This document shows positions 46,201 to 60,800 of a stretch of 64,000 nucleotides of DNA, one piece after another. Origin of the DNA: Maniola hyperantus (Eukaryota > Arthropoda > Insecta > Lepidoptera > Nymphalidae); contig NC_048553.1 of NCBI RefSeq assembly GCF_902806685.2, forward strand, positions 2,046,001 to 2,110,000, in the 5' to 3' direction. Numbering within the stretch: position 1 is the first letter of the stretch; every line of letters starts with the position of its first letter. A program made the position numbers and the translations under genes. The notes beneath the pieces were generated by a model. The model was not told where the DNA came from. It did no database searches and saw only the letters and a program-made list of their open reading frames with translations.

Positions 46201-49200
46201 AACTGTTTAGTTATAACTCATTACTAATAAGTAACAAACCTAGTAGAGTAATGGTACGGTTCATGAAATCTAGCTTGTAATAGTATCTTTATTCTTATTT
46301 TTTTGTAACAGATGTAGTTTGTTACTGAAATGTAAATGTACCGATGGGTTAGTTGGTTTTTGAATAAACAGACACAATATTGGTATAGGTTTACATTTTA
46401 GCTTGCAAATTACATCTACTGCAAAAAAATAAGTATGTAAATACTATAAGCTAGATTTCATTAACCATAATACCATTACTCAACTAGGTTTCTTATTTAT
46501 AACTGAACAGTTCCCTACCATTACTCAACTAATTTAGTTACATATTACTAAACAGTTTTGTAACTACTAACACACCAAGATATCTTAATAACAATCACAC
46601 TGTTCACATATCAGTAACAATAAAAAATAGTAATCCGTTGACAAAGTGTTTTGTAACCAAATGCACACCATTAGGCTACCAGTAGGTAAACAGTTTGCTA
46701 AATTGATACATAACATTTAACATATTAACAACATATCGACTTGTTAATAACAAACGCACAGTAAAGGTACCAGTAGGGCGCAGGTTGATTAAAAGATACA
46801 AAATCGAAAAGTACTTAACAAGAAGATGGAGTGTTATGCGTTCATAAACTGGTTGCTTAAAAACAGTAAAACCGTTCAATTAACTTCAACAAAATAACTT
46901 TAGCGACTAGTACCTCAACTCAAATAGCAAAAGTCAGTTTTGTAGCTAGTAAAACATAGTTTGCAAGTCACTTTTTTTGTGTAAACAGTAACCAAAGTTT
47001 TTGTAACTGTATACAAAACATTTCTTTCAGTGTAGAGTACGCACATACAAGGTTTTGCATGAAAACAAATCGTAAAATGTTGGCGGGGGACAAGGGAGAA
47101 TGCTTTGTTGTGATTGGTGGACTTAAAAGTCACGTAATCAAAACAATGTGCGAAATGAGGATACCGAACGGGCGTGGGCCGACTTTTATGCTCAGCAAGT
47201 GCCTAAGCTTGGCGAGCGGGGGTGTTCGGCTATTAGGCGTCTATAGGTGGTGGTCTGTGTTCCGTAATAAGCCAGATAAAAATAAATGGTATTGAGATAG
47301 GAGCTGCGCACACGGTAGCAACTGTTGCGGCAACCGGCAACTCGCAACTACGATTTTCATATAATTTCGAGAAGCCGCCGTAGCCGTAGTTCATTCGTAC
47401 AACGAGAATCTACACAGTGGGCCAGATGTCAGGCGTTTTCAACTTGCTGAAACTACAGCCCGGGGGCCGTAGGTTAGAATAGAATAGATTTTTGTTCAAG
47501 TAAACTTTTACAAGTGCTTTTGAATCGTCAAACAGACTTTAGAGACTGTGTTTCAAAGAATTACCTCCTGCGATTTGGGTTTCCTACCTATTACACTACG
47601 GGTATCTTTAAACTGAATAGGCATCTTCTAGGAAAACGCGTCCCATCTTAGGTCACGTCATCATTTTCCATCAGATGTGATTGTGCTAAAGCGTGTACCT
47701 ATTTTAAAGATAATTCGAATTTATTAATTGATAATTTAATCTAGACCCGATCTCGTTCAAGCCATAACATGTCACCTATAAAAACAAAGCGTAAATCTTC
47801 CTATACTCGGCGGTAGTCTAGCAATGTATTCATACGGCATTATGTATTCGCCGCGTGCTCGACACATGGCGATCTGCATCGGCCAACGACAATTACAAGG
47901 TTGCGGTCACGAATACTGATCGATTAATGCGTGGAATCGGTCACCGATTGATTTTGTATTCCAGGAGAAATAGAAAAAATATTTTTCAATGGCGTCATCA
48001 CGAATAATAATAGTTTCAACTCTAATGCGACATAACATTACTGGTCATCATCATCATGATCAACCCAACGGAGCTACGGATTGACGTGATTTTTTGCATA
48101 GGTATAGTTGAAGACCTGGAGAGTGAAATAGGCTACTTTTTATCCCGGAAAATCAAAGAGTTCCCACGCGATTTTTAAAAAACCCAATTCCACGCGTACG
48201 AAGTTGCGGGCATCAGCTAGTATAATTTAAAAGGCCCAAGACATAAGCAAGAATGACACTCACGTAAACATCTGGCGCAGAGACAAGCGTGTCTACACGG
48301 CAGTAACGCCCTGGACAGCGGTGCGGATGCGCACACGCAGCACAGCGCCTCGCCGCGCGTGTAGCCGCCCGCTTCACTCATCTCGCCGGTCTCGCAGGGA
48401 TCGCCCGCTTCACCGGTCACGTATAGTTGCTGGAAATTGAAACATAAAAAATTGACACAGTCTAACATGAAACTCGTACTAGTAGGTACAGATAAAACCT
48501 TGGGATCGGATAAATACAAAAACATATTTGTAATAATAAAAATATATTTGAATACAAAACATATTATATATTTTGTAACAACAGCAACATAGATATCGCT
48601 ATCGGATGAATTCAAAAACATATATAATTATAGATTACTTAATAATTGAGGAACTAGCGAAAAAAAACGGTTTAATTGTATGTAATGAAATTTTACAGGA
48701 GGAGCAAAAAATCGAATGAAATCTATTCGAAGCCGTTTGGCTTGGAAATGGGTTCAGATTTATTTGGTACCCTGGTACACTTATTGACGTGACGGACAAG
48801 AAGGTACGGTACATACCTTCAAACAGGACAAGTGTCCATTGGCCTGCTTGAGATACTGAGCTATGATGCCGCTGGGCAGTCGACACTGCTCGTCTTGTAT
48901 GTGGACCACACTTATTAACGCTACCTGCAAGGATAATTACATTTATATTATTATAAATACAAGAAAAAAAAATAGAAACACTAGATGATATCTGCGTCTT
49001 CATCCGCGTAAGGTCAGGTAGCGGAAACCAGGTACAAACTGGGCGCGCGGCTGCTCTTCTAAAAAAATTGGTATATCTAGGCCATTTCAACATTACTGCT
49101 GTCACGCGTATTGCTGGATCAAATACTAAAGAGAAAAGAAAGACTTGATTTTAGTGCTGTTTTCTACCATTTTAGTTCAGGTTTTGTGAACAACCAAGTA

Positions 49201-52200
49201 GTAGTTACTGTTAACTTTTGCATTAGTTATCAAATCTAGTTAGTAAATCAAGTCTTTAAAAGTTACATTTTGTATTATACATAATATTGTATGCTTGATC
49301 AAAATATAAGGAACGAATGAGAATATCCGTAGGAGAACCAGAGTAACCACAAAATAGCTCAACGGGTTACAAAAATCTGAAGTGGCAATGGGCAGGGCAT
49401 ATAGTTCGAAAAACCGATAGATGTTGGGGACGTCTTTTGGTTGGCGATGATGGTGATGTATCTAATTGGGTATTTGACTCCAATTTTTTATTGCTTTATT
49501 ATAAACTAGAATAAAAATAATGACGTAAACTGAAAAAACTAATTGAATCGATCAAATAACAAAAAAGTTATAAGCATTTCTGAATAGACAGAGATAGCGA
49601 TACAGCAGTTTGACGTCACACCTACTAATGCCATAGTAGCTTCGTGCGGTTTCATACAAATTTTCGTTTTGCGAGAAAGGGATATAAGACCCTCTCACTC
49701 TAAAATTAAAATGCCTGTAACTTTGTAAATATTTGTTGGATTTTAATATTTTTTTCAGCGTACGTCATTATTTATATCCTAGTTTATAATAAAGTAATAA
49801 TATTTATCAAATTCAAAAGTAGGAAAATACCCAATTGTATGCGCGTTTTGCCTGTGAACAATTAAGTACAGTCAGGAATCGAAACTGGTATGTTTTTGTG
49901 TGGCGATTTTACGCGCTGCGCCTGACTGATTAGTTAAGACAAAAACAATAAGTGTTTTTTAAAAAACACCTACTAAAGTGACCTTCGCAGCATTATGCAA
50001 TCCACACCAATATGATAAATGCCAATGTGTTTGTCTTTTTGTTAACTTTTTACAGCTAAATAGCTGCAAGCCTAGATTCTGTCTTAGTACCAGTTGCATG
50101 AAAGGCGGTTAAAGTTACGATTACCGTTAAACTTTGCCCACTAATAAAAGCAAAATGGGTTGCATAAGGATTTGTTTATTTTGGACTTAAATATTTACCT
50201 ACTTTTTACCTTTATCATACGTTAGGAATACTAACTCGACACACTCAACCGCCTGTCATTGAACTGGACCTTAGTAGACTATCATAGGTACAATTCATGT
50301 CATCTTAATCATCAACAACCGATACACGGTCACCGCTTGACATAGGGACTTCGACACGCCACGGTCTTGCACCCCCTAAATCCAAGCGGCTTCTTGTAAA
50401 GCTACAGACAGACGTGCTCATTACTAGCACGAAAGCATGCTTTTATTGAGCAAGTGCTCATTAGTAGCACGTGTGTAATGTAATGAGCATGCTTATTTAT
50501 GAGAATGCTTCAAGCAAGCATGCTTATTGCTGGCAAATGTGAACAGTTGCATGAGCATGCTAACTTTAAGCAAGCATAAAAGCACGCTTTTTTTGAGCAC
50601 ATCTGTCCGTATCTTTACTCGTTTAATGTCACACAAACGTTTAAGGTCGCCATTCTAGCACCTTGTCCCAACGTTTCGGTCTAGCGATCTATCTAACCGG
50701 TTTTTCGAACTATGTGCCCTGTCCATTGTCACTTTAGCTACGCCACCCGCTGAGCTATGTCGGTTACTCTGGGTTTCCTACGGACCTCCTGATTTGCTCA
50801 CGTAGGGAAACTACAAGCATATAGTAGCTCTCTCCATCGCCCGCTGAGTGACTCAGAGCTTTTTTATGAGCCCATAGCACAGTACACGACAGTAAGGGGA
50901 CTTGCAATAAAACGTCGACACTTCGACGTCACTGGCAGACGTCAAATAATCCTACATTTGATGCTAGGTAGCCTATGAAAAGCCTACTCATTTTTTAGCC
51001 TACTTTGATTTCACGTCACTATGAACTCACCTATAGCCTAGTATTTGACATATATCGTCGACTCAGTGGCCCTACCGCGGTTGTTTGACAGCTACAATGT
51101 CACGAAAGCAATCATCTCTGATTGGTTAATGCTCGCTCACTATTGGCCACAATGCATTGTTGCAACAAGAATCGCACAAATTCAGCCAATCAGAACAATT
51201 GAGATTGTAATAATGATTGATGCAGGTTTTAGACAATCGCTCTGCAGATCAAACCAAGAGTTCCCTCACTCTAGTTCACTCTGCCCATAGTTAGCGACCA
51301 CGTCTCGGATCCATTTATGTCATCACTGAAAACACGCACTGTTTATAGCACACGATTACTGATTAAGTATAGTCCCACGAAACGCACGTAAAACAGAAAA
51401 TCCGATATTTCTGTATAATGTTACTTATTAATTTAAAAAAGAATAATTAATTTTAAAAAAATGTTATTTTTTGTTGCTCGTCTTTGAAATTATTTAATTT
51501 AATTTTAATACATAATTTCCTGAATAATTTTGTATATATTTAATTGAAGCAAAAAAATAAACTAATAAAAATATGCTACAAACTAGACAGTAAAATAATG
51601 TAATAATGTACCTACTTAGACAATAATTATTGTAATTATTTTGGAAATTAATGGCTATTTAATTATTATTATGTAACTTATTATTTTAATTTGATTTAAT
51701 TTCAAAGCCTCATTGCGGTGGTTTAGATGATATTTTCGATCTGTAATTTTTATGTTATATATAGAATAAGTTTGGTATTTTTGTTTATTGTATCTGAATA
51801 AATGATTTGAGTATTTCAAAGGAATAAAAAAATATAAGTTCCACGCAGACAAAGCCTCAAGTAAGAGCTTGTTAGCAATTAAGCATACCTTTTAGTTAAT
51901 TGTCTTACTATCTAATAAGCGTTCGCAATTATCTCCGGTGTATAATTTTGTATTTAAAACATAATTGGCCTCGGTTTAAAATTATTTACTTTTAATTAAA
52001 AAGTACTTTTAAGTGTTTAAAGACAAAAAAACAAGACAATGGAGTTGTCAGTTAGGTATAATAATATTTTTGCCTCCTTTTTATGGACCACGTCATTATA
52101 ACATTATTATAGAGATTCTAGAATATCTTAATTACATTTTTCACCTCTAATTTTTGGTAGTTATGAGCATTTTAAACAATTAAATATCACTTGTTTTACC

Positions 52201-54793
52201 GGTGAAGAAAACGTCGTGAGTAACATTGAACTATTATACACTAATGGAATGAGAGTTCTCCATAATGTTCTCAAAGGTGTGTGAAGGCTGTCAATCCACA
52301 TTTGACCAGCATGGTAGATATGGCCTAAAGTTTAGGCCATATCTACCATGCTCGTCTCATTCTGAGGAGACTCGTGCTCAGTAGTAGGCCGGCGATGGGT
52401 TGAGATAAAAAAGGGCTCCCAAAGTAAAAAGTAAGAGTATTATCTAAATATATAAAACGAAAAGGTGACTGACTGATCTATCAATGCACAGCTCAAAATA
52501 CTGGACGGATCGGGCTGCAATTTGGCATGCAGGATTTTTGAAAATTCAACCCCTAAGGGGGTAAAATAGGGGTAGTCGCGGGCATATTATGCTAGTATAT
52601 TTGAGCCTCAATAGCTCAACCGGTATAGGAGAGGAAAACCGAAAGGTCGACGGTTCAAACCCCGCCCGTTGCACTATTGTCGTACCTACTCCTAGCACAA
52701 ACCTGACGCTTAATTGGAGAGGAAAGGGGAATATTAGTCAATATTCTTAAAAAAAAAAATTCTAAGGTCTACTGTTCAGACCAAATTGCGACACCCAAAC
52801 TGGGTATCCATAATCCTACCTTGTACATAGTTTATGGAATACGGTATTTGACAACTAGTCAAATCAGTAACTTTTTATCAAACGTCAAACGCGCACTTAG
52901 TATGCGATATTCTATGAAATACAGAAATGTGACGTCACATCATAATGACGTATTTTTTTAGTTTAATCAATAATTTAAAATGGTTATTACACTTAAAACT
53001 AACAAAGGTCGCGGATTTTACGTATTTTGGAAGACCCTCTATTTAATAATCACTGAGAAATAATTTATTTTTGACATAGGCAAATACCGTATTGCAATAA
53101 ATTGAAATATAATCACCGTATCGTCCGGCCTCAGTTCGGCTGTGTCCCGCTGGTCTCGTGCCAGAATCACCACGAGGGGGTAGCAGATTCGAGGCGGCGG
53201 CCCCAGTTGCAGCGGCTCCGACGAAAGTTTCAAATCTTTCTCGTCGTGTGCGTTACTTCTGCAACAATGATTACTTTCATTTCATTAAATTATCAAATAA
53301 AATGAATTTGAATTTATGAATTATGAATGGTTTTTTAAAAATCCCGTGAGAACTCTTTGATTTTCTGGGATAAAAAGTAGCCTATATCCTTCCCCGGGAT
53401 GCAAGCTATATCTGTACCAAATTTCGTCAAAATCAGTTGAACGGATGGGCTGTAAAAGGCTGGCAGACAGTCAGACACACTTTCGCATTTATAATATTAG
53501 TATGGGTGCAATAATGCGAAGACGGTTTTAGAGGTTGGGTTTTTTTTAGCCACCTTGGTTATAACAATATTACTCGTATGTATATTGATGGTAGCTCTTA
53601 TTACAAAATACGTACTCTTGTATATTTTGTGATACTATGTATGTCAGAAACCTTCCCGTCCCAACAACTGTACATAAAGTTTCAATTAAATCGGATGAAC
53701 GATGTGCGAACGCATAAATGACAGAAAGACAAATTACCTATCGCAGTAATACTCCTGACAATGGGGCCGATCCTCTTGTACACAATCTCTAAACTAAACT
53801 AAATTAACAGGTCTAAATTTAGTGCCATCCTTTAAAGCAAGCAACATTATGAATGGGATAGCAATAGATTTAGACGTGCCATTTTAGTTTAGTTTAGAGA
53901 TTGTGTACAATGGAATTAGCCACAATTTCCTTCTAAAATATACTTTAAGTAGAGAAACACTAGTACGTACTACATCAATATTATAAAAATGAATGACTAA
54001 ATGTGTTGCTGATCGCAAGTCTCGAAAACAGCTGAACCGATTTCGCTAATTCTTTTTTTATAACATTCCTTGAAGTACGAGGATGGATGGTTCTTACGGA
54101 GAGAAAAATTTAAAAAATTTGAATCGACTGTTAGGCAGAACGAAGTTCGCACGGGCAGCTAGTTATCGAAAAAAATATACTGAGGTGTGTGGGACACCCG
54201 AAAGAAGCGAAGGAAAGAGTTGTGTTTCATCTCCACATTCGTTCGTTCGTTTCAATTTTAGCCATTATACCCATCCGTCAAAACAAAACATATTTATTTT
54301 GTTAAGAAGCTTGTTCGCTTCAAAAATCTCTTTGCAAATAAATCACCAGTAGTTCCCAGAACTCCAGAAGCAATCTAAATTAGCTCTTATTAAAATATCC
54401 GGTTTCTTTAATTTACTGTGAACTGCGGTACAATTTTTCCGTGCCGGTCTCCCGAGAAATGCTCGAATGTATAAAACACCGCAAGTATGGCATTGCGATT
54501 GAATATTTTATAAAACTCCGTTAAATGGAATTTTAATGGCCCTATATCTACATGCGATGGGCCACTTTTACGTTCTTTTATATGCGTAGTTATGCTACAA
54601 TCACTGCGCACATGAATGCTATAATTTTTAACAATTTAAAATAATAATAATATGCTGTAGGAATCGTGCAAAATTACGAAAAATACGATTGCAGTACGGA
54701 ACCCTCGTTGCGCGAGCCTGACTCGCACTTGGCCGGTTTTTTTAGGGTTCCGTAACTCAAAAGGAAAAACGGAACCCTTATAGGATGACTTTG

Positions 54794-54845
<52 letters not shown>

Positions 54846-57800
54846 CTGTCAAGAAACCTACAGGGTACTTCCCGTTGACCTAGAATCATGAAATTTGGTA
54901 GCTAGGTGGGTCTTATAGCTGGTATTAGGGGAAAAATCTGAAAACCGTGAATTTGTGGTTATATCACACAAAAAAAAATTCCTTACCTCAAAAGGAAAAC
55001 CGAAACCCTTATAGGATCACTTTGGTGTCTGTCTGTCTGTCAAGAAACCTACAGGGTACTTCCCGTTGACCTAGAATCATGAAATTTGGCAGGTACGTAG
55101 ATCTTATAGCTGACATTTGGGGAAAAATCTGAAAATCGTGAATTTAGGGTTAGATCACACAAAAAAAAATTAAATTGTGGTCATGAACTAATAATTAGTA
55201 TTTTCAACTTTCGAAGTGAGTGACTATATCAAGTGGGGTATCATGTGAAAGGTCTTCACCTGTGCATTCTAAAACCGATTTTTATTTATTTTTATGCATC
55301 ATAGTTTTTGAATCATCGTGCAAAATGTCGAAAAAATACGACTGTAGTACGGAACCCTCATAGCGCGAGCCTGACTCGCACTTGTTAAAAACCTAAATCC
55401 ATGCGGACGAAGTCTATATTTTTAGACAGTCATATATTTTGTTTGCCAATATATGTATATCTTGTTTGCCAAAAAATCTAGTACGTCTAGCTAATCCAAA
55501 AGTAAAAAGGTACCTACATAAGGTTTATTTAAGTAACAAAATATTTCTGTTTATTTTTAATTTTTAAATAGGTACAGTTAGCGCTTGCCCAGCGAAAGTA
55601 TGTCATGGATAAGCCTGTCATATTAAATTAAAATACTCTTGGAATAAACTGGGTCTAGACTTTATTTAGCTGTAGGTGTTTAAGTTACTACTACGCATAT
55701 TACAATAAAAATAATGTTTTACCTTGATAATATAAAATTACATAAGGTACCTATTTAAATCGATAAAATTTCGCAACTGATATTACCTGTTTTGAAATTT
55801 TTGAATACTGATTGTGATTTCTGATCAACATTGTAACCCTATTATGCAGAGACATAACATAAAAATTGCTTATCTTAAGGTAATGATAAGGAAAATTCTA
55901 TTCTTGCCTACTAATATTATAAACAGGTAAAGTTTGTACGTTTGTATGTATCTAATCTCCGGAACTAATGATCCGTTGCTCGATTGCGGTAGAATGACAG
56001 CTACAACGTCACGATCGCAATCACCTCTGATTGGTTGACGCTCGCTCACTATTAGCTACAATGCATTGTTGCAACATGAATAGCACGAATTCAGCCAATC
56101 ACAACAATTGAGATTTTAATAGATTGATGCCGGTTTTACGAAATCGCCCTTGATACTGAAAATTCTTTCACTGATAGAATGCTACATTGTCACCAAATAC
56201 AACAGGCTATAAATTTAAATTATAATGCGCAGGCGAAGTCGCGGGTAAAAGCTAGTAGGTGACTGGTAATAATTAGGTAATTAAATATATTAAAATCTTA
56301 CTTTTGAATTGACGTCATTACTCGCCGACATTAGGTATGTACTTTAGGTACTACTTACATTTAAAAACACACACACAAGCATTTACTACATTTATTCTAA
56401 ATCTATTCTGTTAAAATAGTTTTAATTATAATTTTATGTAATCTCTTTTAGCATTCTGTTATACCTAGATTTAAATTTAAATAATAATTATGTATTTACG
56501 CTGTTGATTAATTTCAAATAAACAACAACAAAAAAAATTAAAACAGGATACTTCTCATTAATTTCAATTTACTAAATACATATAAAAATAAATGTTTGTC
56601 CGTCTATATCTGTTACATTCGCGCATCTGATTGATTTGGAATTTACTAGTTTAAGAAAAAAACACACTCGAAACTGTGAGCTGTGATGCAGGGCTATGCT
56701 AATGCATGTGTAGTCCGCGCGGACAAAGTCGCGAGCATAAGCTAGTTTCCTATAAATAAATAGTAAATAACGTCTGCGAAACATTTTTATTGTATCTGAT
56801 GTTATGTACGGGTTAATAGTTATAATTTATTGCAAAAAACCGGCCAAGTTCGAGTCATACTCGCGCACTGAGGGTTCCGTAGTACAATCGTATTTTGTCG
56901 ACATTTTGCACGATAAATCAAAAACTATTATGCCTAAAAATAAATAAAAATCTGTTTTAGAATGTACAAGTAAAGCCCTTTCATATGATACCCCACTTGG
57001 TATAGTTATCTTACTTCGAAATATGAAAATACTAATTATTAGTTCATGACCACATTTAAATTTTTTTTGTGTGATATAACACCAAATTCACGGTTTTCAG
57101 ATTTTTCTCCGAAAGTCTGCTATAAGACCTGCCTATCTGCTAAATTTCATGATTCTAGGTCAACGGGAAGTACCCTGTAGGTTTTTTGACCGACCGACAG
57201 ACAGACAACAAAGTGATCCTATAAGGGTTCCGTTTTTCCTTTTGAGGTACGGAACCCTAATAAATAGTAAATAACGTCTGCGAAATATTTTTAATGTATT
57301 ATTATGTACGGGTTAATAGTTATAATTCATTGCAAAAAAAAATTACATAAAAGCGAGCTGCACTGAAGCTGAACCATTGTTTCCAAGTGATTAGCCCACG
57401 AGTGGCTACTTATTTAAGTTAGGGTTGTCAATCGGTGTTATTCCCCGCGCCTTGGCCTTCTCCTCCTAGTCCTGTGTCTAAATCTTCGAGGAATGTCTGA
57501 CGTTGGCAAATGCTAGGAGATACCTACTAAATCGAACATTCAAGGGAACTTAAGGATGATGTATGCTTGACCGTGTCGGGCACGAGCCGTGTACGAGTTT
57601 TCCGAGCTCCGTACGACGTATGTACGTGCCTCAAGTTTACATTACAGCGAGTGTAATATAAACGTGCACGGCCGAGCCACGGACACGGCACGATGATGCA
57701 TGAACTACTTTGAGCTGTGCGTTGATAGATCAGTCAGTCAATCAGTCAGTCACCTTTTCCTTTTATATTTTAGATTATGTGTGTGAGGCAACCCTAGACG

Positions 57801-60800
57801 TGGAAACCTCGTGGCACGGTTGCGAAACACAGGCGCTACGATTCAATGGCAACGAACCGACATCGACACGGTTAGCAGGTCCATTGCGATACAGTGTTTG
57901 CTTCTACTTTGAAACTCAAGAATGTAATGTACTAAGTTAAGATAGATCGAAGTCAGAGGTAAACTTGAGTGATTATTATTACTGAATGATCAAACCGTCG
58001 GTTAACTGCAAGAAACCAACTGCAAAAAATTATCAAGTACAGCTGTTCAATGAACCAAAAGCTTAATTTGCTATAACCCGCTGAAACAGGTCGAATCTGT
58101 ATGGTGCAACATGCAGTATGCGAAATGCACCGCCCGCCCTCCTACTGCTAACCATGCAGGAAAACAAGCAATACGCACCCGCACCACCACCACGCAGCAC
58201 CACACAAATCCCAAAACACACTCGACGCACGGTGCATTTTGCATGCTGCATGTTGCATCATACAGATTTACCTGTTTCAGCGGATTATAGCAAATTAAGC
58301 TTTTGGTTCATTGTATATCATGGACTTCCGCAAAGTAACGCCTGCTTCTATAGAACAGTACAGCTGTTTACAACAACAACAAACAAGACGAGTTCTATAC
58401 ATAGAACTTGTTGTATTGTTCTCGTTGTATAGAACCCGGAGACGGACAGAAGCTACTTTTGTAAAATAAAAATAGCGAGCGAACGAGCAGGCGGGTCACC
58501 TGATGTTAAGTGATCACCGCCGCCCATGAACATTCGCTGCACCAGAGGAACCGCCAATGCTCTGCCGGCCTTTCATAAGTTTAATTTATTAATATTATTA
58601 GCTATTTTCCTATTATAAAATGTTATCACTTTGTACTTTAGTTTTCACGTATAAAATCAGATTTTTGAGCTTTTTGATTTTTGTTCTAAATTAAATTCTT
58701 AATCAATACTTGAAATAAATGCATATCTTTGGGAATTTGTTAATTCGCCCCTTGAATAGGTAACCCAATGTCGAAATCTAGTGGGAACACCGCCGAAGGG
58801 AGTTGGTTCCACAGTTTGTATGTGCCTGGAAAAAAGATCTGGCACAACGAGCGGTCCATGTTCGAAGTGCACCAGTACCCGTAGTACAAGATTTTACGTC
58901 TCACCAAACGAAACCAAATTCGAGAGTCGAAATACTTCCGCGTTACAGTAAACTGGACCTAAACAGCCTTGAATTGAAGTCAAATATTCAATGGCACTGA
59001 TTTTAATTTCGCAATGTTTCCGCTTGGAGCGCTGGCTGTAGAAGTGTAGACAAACTTGAGCTTTAAAACATGGCGTTTAAGATCCAGTTTACTGTAACGC
59101 GGAAGTATTTCGACTCTCGAATTTGGTTTGGTTTGGTGAGACGTAAAATCTTGTACTACGGGTACAGGTACCCAGGTGGTGAGGGAAAAATTGCTAACGG
59201 TGGCTTGCGGCGCAGTTGTAGAAATAGGATGGTGGAATGAGGTCAAACATACTCCTCAGAACACTCCCCGTTATAAAAGCGATAGAATACGCAAATCGAG
59301 CTTACGTCTCTGGGGTGCTCCAGGCTTTCCAACGAGCTGGTAAGTGTGGGATTGTCCACAAATCGGACAACACGCTTTTGAATCCGATCAAATAGAAGGC
59401 AAGTAGAAGGCGTAGGTACTGGGCACATTTTATACCAGAAAATGGAAAAGTTCCCACATTTTAAATATCATACCTAATATATACAGTGGACAAAGTCGCG
59501 ACCGTCAGCTAGTAATTTATAAAATAATTTACAAATTAGCTCACATAATAATTAGGTATTTAACTAATAATGAATGTATTAAGCTACTTAATTCGGATTA
59601 AGTATTGCGAAATAATGATATTAATTGCATGACGTAGGTATGTGCCTGCAAAATACAATGAAGCTTACGCCTTACGCATACCTATATAATATACTGTAGG
59701 AACAGAAAAAGTACAGTTCATTTCAGTTCCGCAATGACTCATATTATTTTATATCAATAATAATTTTGACTCACTTTATTTACTTTACAAATTAAAAGCG
59801 TCTACACTCGAGGATTCGAGATAAGTAAGATGACTCAGAATAATATGGATTTGGAGGATGCTCCGAATCCTCCAAACGGAGGATCAGGCTGAAATTTGGC
59901 ATGCAAATTCCAGACAGCTATTATGACGTAGACATCCGCTAAGTATTTTTGAAATTCAACCTCTAACGGGGTAAAATAGGGGTTTGAAATAGTCCACGCG
60001 GATGAACACACGTCGAATAGACACATCGTACGCGTGGGTTCAGATTTTTAAAATCCCGTGGGAACTTAAACTTAAACTCTTTGATTTCTCGGGATAAAAA
60101 GTAGCCTATGACACTCTCCAGGTCTTTAACTATAGCCATGTAAAAAATCACGTCGATCCGTTGCTCTGTTGCGACGTGATTGACAGACAAACCAACAAAC
60201 CAACAAACAAACACACTTTCACATTTGTAATTGCGTACTGATAAAAGCCGTTTATAGGCATCAACATAATATACATACAGACACGATTTCACATATTTAC
60301 TGATAACTCCTAACACGGTTATTTCCAATTGGCACTATAAACAATTGAACAATTGCTTGAATTGAATAGGTTATTTCAAATCAAAACAATTGTACACTCG
60401 ATTACCACACCAAATGTCCGTGACCGCGGGTAAACTAAAGGCTTGGTCATACACGACGCGAGACGGTAATACGGCTCCTAGAAGTTTGTAATACAAGGAA
60501 CGGTATGAAGGCGTTCATACTGCGAAACGTGCGTTGGATTCTACACGATATTATTATGATTTTTTTTAACCGGACAAATGCGAGTGGAGAGGGTTCCGTA
60601 CGATGAAAATGTGAATTTATACGCACAATATTAAGTGATCTACCATTTTTTTCATATTATAAATTTACCATTATTTCCATACCATAAATGCTTCTTATAG
60701 ATGTTCCTATAATGTAATGTCCAACACGGTACCTACAGTTTGCAAATTTATTTTTTCAATTTTCTAATTTGCCCCCAAAAGTGACCTCCATAGTCAAACT

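Larger units (their letters stand above)
43910..47032. mobile_element. 3.1-kb DNA element with CACTG..CAGTG ends, TA flanks and subterminal repeats
   Basis: The left end cactgaaaaaaagaatc and right end gtatacaaaacatttctttcagtg pair as short inverted termini, flanked by TA on both sides. Both subterminal zones (43.93-44.35 and 46.19-47.03 kb) are full of related gttac/taac-rich blocks such as aactagttttgttac. The interior has a broken SAM-like gene (44610-45520) and a long internal inverted repeat (46190-46525). The ends recall the EnSpm/CACTA superfamily, but I see no transposase. It lies in a CGRRF1 intron. Confidence 0.6.

Noticed and set aside
52605..52680. tRNA gene
   Set aside because: Promoter boxes only; no acceptor pairing. 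It fits a SINE head.
54791..54850. CRISPR-like regular repeats
   Set aside because: A simple GTCT microsatellite inside a dispersed repeat, without spacers, in an insect genome.
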